Assembly (NCBI GenBank): GCA_036268995.1
Contig: DATATB010000136.1
Coordinates: forward strand, 1 to 10,069
Reading direction: 5' to 3'
Length of the DNA: 10,069 nucleotides
Origin: DATATB01 sp036268995
GTDB taxonomy: Bacteria > Planctomycetota > Planctomycetia > Pirellulales > PNKZ01
Shown: in pieces, positions 4,829 to 10,069 of the stretch
Layout: each line of letters starts with the position of its first letter
Numbering within the stretch: the stretch's first letter is position 1
The notes under the pieces: model-generated
What the model was told of the DNA's origin: nothing
The model's input: only the letters and a program-made list of their open reading frames with translations
Database searches by the model: none
Made by a program: the position numbers and the translations under genes

Positions 4829-7573
4829 TTACGCGTCGGGAGCTTGGCCCGCCACCAACAGCCTGGCGAGCGATTGGGCCAGCGTGTCGAGCGTGCTTTG
4901 GTCGGGCAGGGTGATCGTCAGCCGCGGCTTGCCGTTGGGGTCGTCGCTGACGTAGGAGGCCAGTCCGGCGCGGAGGTCGGCAACCAACGCCTGCGGAGGG
5001 TCGGCCGTTTGCTGCGGTGCCATCAGCTCGCCGAGCAACTTGAAGGCCGCCCCCAACAGTTCGCCGCCGGCCGCGGCCACGCGATCGCGGTGGGCATCGG
5101 AAAAGCCGCGCGCGGTTTGCTCGCTTTCGCGCTCGATGGATTGGTCGACGGGCGCCTCGGGCCGGGCCCCCAGCAAGACTTCCAAACGCCCTTTCAGCTC
5201 CAGCATGCCGCTGGCCAGCTCGACTTCGTCCACGTCCGACTCGGCGTCGAGCGCGGCCAGGGCCAGATCCTTTTTGGCGGCGATCGTGCCCAACAGGTTC
5301 TCTTCGAGCGTCTGCTCGGTGACCAGCACAAACGCTTGCACCGGCCGCTTCTGGCCCATGCGATGCGCCCGGGCAATCCGCTGCTCGAGCACCGCGGGGT
5401 TCCAGGGCAGATCGACGTTGATCACCGTGTCGGCCGCTTGCAGGTTCAAACCAGTCGAGCCGGCGTTGCTGGTGAGAAACAGCCGGCAATCGGCCGAAGT
5501 CTGGAAGCGATGCACGAGCTCGGCCCGCTGCTTTTGCGGCACGCTGCCATCCAGCCGGACGAAGCCCAGCTTGCGCTTGGCCAGCAGCGGCTCGATCAGG
5601 TCGAGCATCGTGGTCCATTCGGAAAACACGATCACCTTGCGTTGCTGCTCGTCGAACAGTTGCTCGAGCAATTCGTCGAGCCTGGCCAGCTTCGTCGAGT
5701 ATCCGGGCGCTTGCTTATCGACCAGGAAGGTGCTGTCGGCCGCCATGCGGCACATCAGCAGGGCTTTTTGCAAGCGCAGCAGGTCCATTTCGGAGATGAA
5801 CTTTTTGCGGACGATCGTGGCCACGACTCGCATGTGCGCGTCGTGCAGTGCGACCTGCTCTTCGCTGGGCGTGATCCGCACGAACTCGATGGTGCGCGGC
5901 GGCAGATCGAGCCGCACGCTGTCGCGCGTGCGGCGCAGCAGGATGGGCTTGAGCGTTTCGCGGAGCTGGCCGAGGTTTTTGTAGCCCAGCACTTTGCCCT
6001 TCTCGTCCGTGACGCGGTGCCGGTTGAAAAAGCGGAAGCCGGGCCCCAAGCGGCGATCGTCGATGAACTGCACGACGCTGAACAACTCGTCGAGCCGGTT
6101 TTCCAGCGGCGTGCCAGAGAGCACCAAGGCGAACCGCGAACGCAAGCCTTTGATGGTGCGGCTGGTTTTGGCCTCCCAATTTTTGATCCGCTGACCTTCG
6201 TCGAGAATGATCAGGTCCCAGCCGACGCGCTCGACGGCCAGGATGTCGCGGAGCACCTGCTCGTAGTTGCAGATGGTATAGAAGCAATCGTTGTCGTATT
6301 GTCCGGCCCGTTCGGCCACGGGCCCGCCGACGATCTGCACCGAGCGGCCGCAGCAGCGCTCGATTTCGGCCCGCCACTGGGATTTGAGCGAGGCGGGGCA
6401 AACGACCAGTACGCGGCGGATGCCGGCCTCGCGGGCCAGCAGTTCGGCGGTGCCAATGCCCTGGATGGTTTTGCCCAGGCCCATGTCGTCGGCCAGGATG
6501 GCGCGGCCCGCGCCGGCGGCAAAGGCGACGCCGTCGAGCTGATACGGCAGCAGCGGAATGTTAAGCAGGGTTTTGCGCAGCGGATGGTTGTGCGGGTCGC
6601 GGCGGATGGCAGCCGTGGCGCCGCGCATGCGGTCCTGCGATAGCCGCTGCTGGATGAATTCCTCCGCGTCTGGGTACAGCATCACGTCCTGGCCCAGTTG
6701 CTGCGCCTTGGCCAGCCGCTTGAGCAAATCGTGCATGTCGTCGATCGGCCGATCCGCGAGCGGCGCGAAGAGCTTGGCCGCCGCGTCGTTTAGTTTCCGC
6801 GGCAATTGCAGCCAGAGCGTCACGCCGCCGACATAGCGCAAGTGCAGGGCCAGTTGCGTCGGGGCGTACGGCTTGCGCAGGGCCTGTGGCGAAAAGCGCC
6901 GCTGCACTTTTTTGAGCACCGCCATCACGTGTTTGCAGGTGCCCAGCGTGTTGGTGCGGAAATCGGGACACGAGCAATACGACTGGCCCGGCTCCATACC
7001 GCGCAAAGCGACGCGATAGGTTTTGCCGCTGAGCGCGTTGGTCACCGTGTAATCGGCCCAGGGAGTGGTCGCGTCGCTGGACTTGAGCGTCATTCTTTCG
7101 GTCTTGGCCCGCTCGGCCCGTTCGGCCAAAGCCCGGGCCACGAGGTCGCCTTCGGCCAGGCTTTCGACCGGCGCGCGCGGCGGCGGGGGCGGCTCGGCCA
7201 GGCCCAGCGCCGATTTCTCTTCCAGAATCAGCGAAAACGCCGCAGCCACATGCTCGCACACGGCACGGTCGCCGATACGCTGGCAGCCGGTGCACTGCCA
7301 GTGCAGCCGATTGCGCGCTTCGGCCATCAGCGTGATGTTCACGGTCAGCGGCGCGCCGCTGGCCGTCTCGCCGGGAAAACGCAGCCGGAATAGATCGGCG
7401 CCGAGATAAACATCGTCGGCCAGCTTGAAATCCCAGGCATTGGCATGCCGCCGGATGAGCGTCTTGCCCGTGGGGCCCAACAGCTTGCAGACGTCTGTAA
7501 AGTTCAGCCGCGAGAGCCGATCTTTCAGCGAGAGTCGATCGCTCGCACGGACCGGCGGGGCAGAGGTCTTCAT
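4829..7573 (-). CDS. SNF2-family DNA-dependent ATPase with two SWIM-like zinc motifs
   Basis: This 914-residue Swi2/Snf2 ATPase is expected to translocate on DNA and remodel protein-DNA complexes in the cytoplasm. Near the N-terminus are two zinc-binding motifs: CTGC...CEH (Cys94, Cys97, Cys106, His108) and a classic SWIM motif CSC...CKH (Cys200, Cys202, Cys213, His215). The ATPase core has Walker A ADDMGLGKT (about 361-369), LVVCPASL (389-396), a Walker B box LDEGQ (457-461) in place of DEAH, and SGTPLENR (486-493). The helicase C domain has VIVFSEWTTM (647-656), TSNAGSTGLNLQAAD (701-715) and the arginine-finger motif QRIARAHRMGQ (731-741). The C-terminal 150 residues are not recognised. I chose ATG 7573 because AGGAG (7584-7588 on this strand) lies 10 bases upstream; ATG 7636 and 7705 have no ribosome site. 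Bacterial SNF2 proteins are tied to transcription recycling, repair or defence, and nothing here picks one. Confidence 0.95.
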   Translation of the reverse strand: MKTSAPPVRASDRLSLKDRLSRLNFTDVCKLLGPTGKTLIRRHANAWDFKLADDVYLGADLFRLRFPGETASGAPLTVNITLMAEARNRLHWQCTGCQRIGDRAVCEHVAAAFSLILEEKSALGLAEPPPPPRAPVESLAEGDLVARALAERAERAKTERMTLKSSDATTPWADYTVTNALSGKTYRVALRGMEPGQSYCSCPDFRTNTLGTCKHVMAVLKKVQRRFSPQALRKPYAPTQLALHLRYVGGVTLWLQLPRKLNDAAAKLFAPLADRPIDDMHDLLKRLAKAQQLGQDVMLYPDAEEFIQQRLSQDRMRGATAAIRRDPHNHPLRKTLLNIPLLPYQLDGVAFAAGAGRAILADDMGLGKTIQGIGTAELLAREAGIRRVLVVCPASLKSQWRAEIERCCGRSVQIVGGPVAERAGQYDNDCFYTICNYEQVLRDILAVERVGWDLIILDEGQRIKNWEAKTSRTIKGLRSRFALVLSGTPLENRLDELFSVVQFIDDRRLGPGFRFFNRHRVTDEKGKVLGYKNLGQLRETLKPILLRRTRDSVRLDLPPRTIEFVRITPSEEQVALHDAHMRVVATIVRKKFISEMDLLRLQKALLMCRMAADSTFLVDKQAPGYSTKLARLDELLEQLFDEQQRKVIVFSEWTTMLDLIEPLLAKRKLGFVRLDGSVPQKQRAELVHRFQTSADCRLFLTSNAGSTGLNLQAADTVINVDLPWNPAVLEQRIARAHRMGQKRPVQAFVLVTEQTLEENLLGTIAAKKDLALAALDAESDVDEVELASGMLELKGRLEVLLGARPEAPVDQSIERESEQTARGFSDAHRDRVAAAGGELLGAAFKLLGELMAPQQTADPPQALVADLRAGLASYVSDDPNGKPRLTITLPDQSTLDTLAQSLARLLVAGQAPDA

Positions 7574-7925
7574 GACGGGGCGGCTCCTGAATGCACTAGG
7601 CCGATGATCGGTCGGTTGCGGCTTTTGCGCCGCCATGCGTAGCAGGCAATGTACGCCAGGCGCGAGGTAAAAATCAACCAGCTCGCTAAGGGCAGCGTTT
7701 GGCATCAGGCAGACTGCTATTCGCGTAAGCGGCCCGCGGCTTAAGAAGGGAGCCGACGAATCGGTGCGGCAAGAGGGCTAATAAGCATCGGTTGGTCGGC
7801 CGGTGGGCCTGCGAAGCCGGCAGGGGTTGGCCCTTGCCGAGGGGTGGAAAGGTGAATCAGCAACCATCTCCGAGTGCTGCGATCTGCTATAATTGGTGCC
7901 TGAAAGCGGTCACGCCTATCCAACA
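7574..7925. other. Divergent intergenic region between SNF2 gene and protease cassette
   Basis: 352 bases. It holds the SNF2 ribosome site (7584-7588) and, at the far end, the extended -10 promoter of the cassette (7885-7893). A small imperfect hairpin sits between them: cggcaggg at 7818-7825 with ccc(t)tgccg at 7831-7839. The SNF2 frame remains open as far as 7705, but the residues it would add look non-conserved. No promoter for the SNF2 gene, RNA gene or further coding sequence was recognised. Confidence 0.5.
7885..7893 (+). promoter_or_regulatory. Extended -10 promoter of the three-gene protease cassette
   Basis: TGCTATAAT is a perfect TATAAT (7888-7893) with the upstream TGn of an extended -10 element. 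No -35 match occurs 16-18 bases upstream, which extended -10 promoters tolerate. Transcription would begin near 7900, leaving a leader of about 26 bases before ATG 7926. It is the best sigma-70 promoter seen in the window. Confidence 0.65.
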
Positions 7926-8303
7926 ATGGAACGACGCGTGGTCGTCTATATCTGGGGAAACTTGACGGCCGACAATTTTACGCCCCGTGCGGGGAAGGAC
8001 ACGATCGGCCGGCCAGGGCAACAAGCGGGACTGTCCGCGTCGGACGTGATCCCACCTGGCAGAAAGGCACAAGGGATCGACATCGCCAAGCTCATCGCTC
8101 CCTTAAGAGCGATTCCGGACAATATCGAGCGAGGCGGCACACCCGGACATTTTGCCATTGCTCCCACCGATGAGCTGGGCGCGGTTGACCTCAGGCAGTT
8201 GGAGGACTGGGCAATGTCACGCGGCACGGGCCGAACACACGAATTTACGCAGCTATTGCTCAATGCAGTAGTGCAACCAAATGCTACTGGAGGTACGCAG
8301 TGA
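7926..8303 (+). CDS. Protein of unknown function, first gene of protease cassette
   Basis: 125 residues, not assigned to a known family. A short beta-like start (RVVVYIWGNLT, 3-13) leads into a Gly/Pro-rich stretch with GKDTIGRPG (23-31) and GLSASDVIPPGRKAQ (35-49). GTPGHFAIAP (71-80) and a helical C-terminus with LEDWAMSRGTGRTHEFTQ (92-109) follow. No signal peptide or membrane segment is seen. The order GLSxxD, then an IP, then a strand GHFAIxP recalls Tse2-type ADP-ribosyltransferase-fold toxins; this is a weak, memory-based resemblance. ATG 7926 is chosen because the in-frame TTG 7893 lies inside the -10 box. There is no clear Shine-Dalgarno, as may be expected with so short a leader. The stop overlaps the next start by four bases, so the two products are probably made together. 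Confidence 0.8.
   Translation: MERRVVVYIWGNLTADNFTPRAGKDTIGRPGQQAGLSASDVIPPGRKAQGIDIAKLIAPLRAIPDNIERGGTPGHFAIAPTDELGAVDLRQLEDWAMSRGTGRTHEFTQLLLNAVVQPNATGGTQ
8289..8294 (+). promoter_or_regulatory. Strong Shine-Dalgarno fixing a GTG start
   Basis: GGAGGT ends 5 bases before GTG 8300, inside the end of the preceding gene. It is the strongest ribosome site in the window and justifies a non-ATG start with a GTGA stop/start overlap. Confidence 0.85.
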
Positions 8304-8791
8304 CCTTGGCAAGCGTCGTTTCTTTTCCGCCAGTGGCTCGAAACGAATATCTGGATCGTCTCGGGGTTTTGCCCCCAAGACCGGCCTTTACTCCGGAGTT
8401 GTGGACCACAGTGCATGACGAGGTCCAAGAGCAACTCATGTCCCTTGAAGCCGATGTTCGCCAGAAAATGCCCGGAATTCGAGTGCGTGCGGGCCACACC
8501 AGTGGAAGGCATTTTTATCTCTTTTCTTACCGCACCTTTTCCATGCCCGACACGGCACTCGACCCAGTGGTCGTCGGAATCACTTTCACATCGGTCGAGC
8601 AGAGTGTGACCGTGGAGGCGGATGTCAGTGGCGAACAGATCGGCGATTGCATATCGTCTGCGGTCAGCAAAACGGTGCCCAGTTCAAAGGAAGCGCTGCT
8701 GGCAGCGGCGCGCGAGTTGGCTCAAAATCTCTGCCAGTCGGCCGATGCGATCGTCGCCGCTCTCGCCGATCCGTCTCGCAGAGTCGAGTGA
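8300..8791 (+). CDS. Protein of unknown function, second gene of protease cassette
   Basis: 163 residues, family not recognised. The start is GTG 8300, overlapping the previous stop (GTGA) and backed by GGAGGT. The sequence suggests a Pro-containing N-terminus (LGVLPPRPAF, 21-30) and a helix (about 32-56). Two or three beta strands follow, with HFYLFSYRTF (71-80), DPVVVGITFTS (88-98) and QSVTVEADVS (101-110). A long Ala-rich C-terminal helix spans about 128-157 (SKEALLAAARELAQNLCQSA and onward). No signal peptide, membrane segment or catalytic motif is visible. A compact alpha+beta protein between an unknown protein and a protease suggests an adaptor, inhibitor or substrate, but that is inference from context. 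Confidence 0.82.
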   Translation: MTLASVVSFPPVARNEYLDRLGVLPPRPAFTPELWTTVHDEVQEQLMSLEADVRQKMPGIRVRAGHTSGRHFYLFSYRTFSMPDTALDPVVVGITFTSVEQSVTVEADVSGEQIGDCISSAVSKTVPSSKEALLAAARELAQNLCQSADAIVAALADPSRRVE

Positions 8792-8814
8792 GGGTGCAGG
8801 CCCGAGTTGAAAAC

Positions 8815-9594
8815 ATGCAAGACACGACGAAAAGTCACGGCTTGTCGTTCCAAGAGAAAGAAGCTTTTGTCCGCACCGCCCTAGCCTCAATGGCGGAGCA
8901 TACATTCGGCTTCGTCTGCAGTGTGATCGGCGTTTCCGATTCGAGAATGGGCCGCCATTACGGCTCGGCGCTCAGGTGCATGCTCAACGGCCGACGAGCC
9001 ATCTTGACCGCTCTGCATGTCATCGAAGCAGCGAAAAACGAACCGCTCGGACTGGCCGTTTCGACTGGTTTCGGCGAACCGCCCTATGTTGTTCACGGCG
9101 CCGTCAATATCGACCCAATTGCCGACCTGGCCGTTTACTTTTTGCCCGCCGACTACCCGTGCCCTGAGGAGAGCTTCTGGCCGTCCGCGAGAATCGACCA
9201 TTCGCTGGACAAACTGGCCACAGATTACCTGTTCCTTCATGGATTTCCGGGCAAGGCAAGCTATCCCTCGCGTCTTTTGGGCGGCGTGGTCAGTAAGTCA
9301 CTTCCATATGGAGCGATGCAGCGACTCGAAAACCTGCCGCCGAACCTCCAGCCTTATCAGTTCGCGGTCGAGTACGATCCAGTTGGGATGGTGAACGAAA
9401 CAGGAGCCATCCAGGATCTCGTCGATCCACACGGACTATCCGGCAGCCCTGTTTGGCGGATCGGCGTGAGCGGTCATTCCTCGCGCGAATGGAAGCCAAG
9501 CGACAGCCTGCTGGTTGGAATTCTGACTCAGTGGCGACCCGACGAGAAGGTTCTAATCGCCACGACAACAAAAAAACTGCCCCCGACCTGGTAA
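8815..9594 (+). CDS. Trypsin-fold serine protease, cytoplasmic, third gene of cassette
   Basis: A 259-residue serine protease of the trypsin/HtrA-like fold. The triad can be read: His68 in ILTALHVIEAA (63-73), Asp104 in DPIADLAVYFL (100-110) and Ser209 in GLSGSPVW (207-214), the equivalent of trypsin GDSGGP. YLFLHGFPG (138-146) resembles the strand before the oxyanion region in related proteases. There is no signal peptide, pro-region or PDZ domain, so it should act in the cytoplasm, unlike DegP-type proteases. The N-terminal 30 residues are helical and might be a docking segment. The start is uncertain: ATG 8815 is conservative, while in-frame GTG 8788 would overlap the previous stop as GTGA, as at the other junction, and GTG 8794 is also possible. 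No site has a strong Shine-Dalgarno. The GLSGSP variant is compatible with activity. Confidence 0.88.
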   Translation: MQDTTKSHGLSFQEKEAFVRTALASMAEHTFGFVCSVIGVSDSRMGRHYGSALRCMLNGRRAILTALHVIEAAKNEPLGLAVSTGFGEPPYVVHGAVNIDPIADLAVYFLPADYPCPEESFWPSARIDHSLDKLATDYLFLHGFPGKASYPSRLLGGVVSKSLPYGAMQRLENLPPNLQPYQFAVEYDPVGMVNETGAIQDLVDPHGLSGSPVWRIGVSGHSSREWKPSDSLLVGILTQWRPDEKVLIATTTKKLPPTW

Positions 9595-9819
9595 CCCGTC
9601 GTCGCGTCAAGTCGCGAGCGCGCCAACAGCGCCGCCTGACTGTTTTTGGCGACTAAATTCGAACTCGCCGCCTTCCGGTCTCAACCCAGACGCGCCGACA
9701 AAGACTTCACCACGCCCCTCAAAAGCCTTGGTTCTTCCAAGTTAATCCCGACGGCGGCCTACGGGTTAGGAAGCGGCGGAGGGCGCACGAGGGGTACGCA
9801 GCGTAATTGGAAGCCAGGA

Positions 9820-10069
9820 ATGCCGAAATCGGGGCAGTTCGTGATTGCGGGCGGCAGCGGATTTTTGGGCGTTTCGCTCGCGAATCATCTGGCGAAACTT
9901 GGGGCGTCGGTCGTCATTCTATCGCGACATGCGCCGAAAGCACTCGGGCCGTGGCGGCACGTAACCTGGGATGGCCGTACGCTGGGTGAGTGGCAGCGCG
10001 AGCTGGACGGTGCGGCCGGGCTGGTCAATCTGGCCGGGCGCAGTGTTGATTGCGTCAAAACCCCCGACA
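9820..10069 (+). CDS. TIGR01777-type NAD(P)-binding epimerase-like protein, N-terminal part
   Basis: The first 83 residues of a short-chain dehydrogenase/epimerase-like protein, cut by the window edge. The Rossmann dinucleotide-binding motif is AGGSGFLG (10-17), preceded by a beta strand (QFVI) and followed by helix and strand VVILSR (31-36). VTWDG (49-53) and VNLAGRSVDCVKTPD (69-83) are typical of the TIGR01777 group, related to cell-division inhibitor SulA-like YfcH proteins of unknown physiological role. The start ATG 9820 directly follows AGGA, too close for a normal ribosome site, but the homology begins at once. It lies 225 bases after the protease gene, with no clear sign of co-transcription. 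Confidence 0.88.
   Translation, partial: MPKSGQFVIAGGSGFLGVSLANHLAKLGASVVILSRHAPKALGPWRHVTWDGRTLGEWQRELDGAAGLVNLAGRSVDCVKTPD

Noticed and set aside
4844..6643. Open 599-codon frame on the plus strand opposite the SNF2 gene
   Set aside because: Shadow of the SNF2 coding strand: no family motifs and a Gln/Arg/Ala-rich composition. The opposite strand has all the SNF2 motifs.
7574..7705. Upstream starts of the SNF2 protein at 7636 and 7705
   Set aside because: No ribosome site precedes them. ATG 7573 has AGGAG 10 bases upstream, and the added residues look non-conserved.
7893..7925. TTG start for the 125-residue protein
   Set aside because: The TTG begins at the last base of the TATAAT box, so it would lie upstream of the transcript start.
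8647..8814. Protease start far inside the preceding gene
   Set aside because: It would overlap the 163-residue gene by about 145 bases and encode an Arg/Ser-rich shadow sequence. Starts at 8788-8815 are more sensible.
9453..9656. Short plus-strand frame across the end of the protease gene
   Set aside because: Out-of-frame reading of the protease 3' end with an Arg-rich product and no ribosome site.
9595..9819. Possible terminator or RNA gene after the protease
   Set aside because: Only weak 5-bp pairings (such as cttgg...ccaag near 9730) and one T-run not preceded by a good stem; nothing firm enough to call.
1..10069. CRISPR arrays, tRNAs, insertion sequences, integrase or att sites
   Set aside because: No regularly spaced repeats, no cloverleaf-like sequence, no transposase or recombinase motifs were seen on either strand.

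Overview
The window looks like a stretch of a high-GC planctomycete chromosome, probably Pirellulales-like. The reasons are GC-rich coding sequence, weak Shine-Dalgarno signals at several starts, an acidic/Gly-rich tail on ribosomal protein S1, a compact primary-type sigma factor, and secreted alpha/beta hydrolases of a kind common in that phylum. The taxonomic call is inference by eye; no database was searched.

Layout, left to right. (1) Positions 1-995 hold the 3' part of rpsA (ribosomal protein S1), closed by a textbook intrinsic terminator at 1051-1087. (2) A leader of about 390 bases containing a long imperfect hairpin (1222-1267) precedes a 279-residue sigma-70 family factor (1389-2228). 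(3) The gap between the sigma gene and the convergent gene after it carries a 9-bp hairpin and a two-copy inverted repeat element (2289-2365). (4) Two homologous 320-residue exported alpha/beta-hydrolase-like proteins follow, transcribed head to head (2368-3330 on minus, 3493-4455 on plus). Each appears to lack a different piece of the usual catalytic machinery. (5) A small predicted two-helix membrane protein (4511-4819) ends 9 bases from the end of a convergent gene for a 914-residue SNF2-type ATPase with two SWIM-like zinc motifs (4829-7573, minus).

(6) Divergent from the SNF2 gene, behind an extended -10 promoter (TGCTATAAT, 7885-7893), is a compact three-gene unit. It encodes a 125-residue protein of unknown function, a 163-residue protein of unknown function, and a 259-residue trypsin-fold serine protease with a readable His/Asp/Ser triad and no signal peptide. 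The first two genes overlap by four bases (GTGA) with a strong Shine-Dalgarno, and the second and third lie within 23 bases or overlap, depending on the start. This is the most likely uncharacterised system in the window: a cytoplasmic protease with two small co-encoded partners, the arrangement expected of a conflict or signalling cassette. (7) The window ends in the N-terminus of a TIGR01777-type NAD(P)-binding epimerase-like protein (from 9820, truncated).

The S1, sigma and epimerase genes are ordinary chromosomal genes. The hydrolase pair and the protease cassette look like accessory content between them. No tRNA, rRNA, CRISPR array, transposase or integrase was seen.
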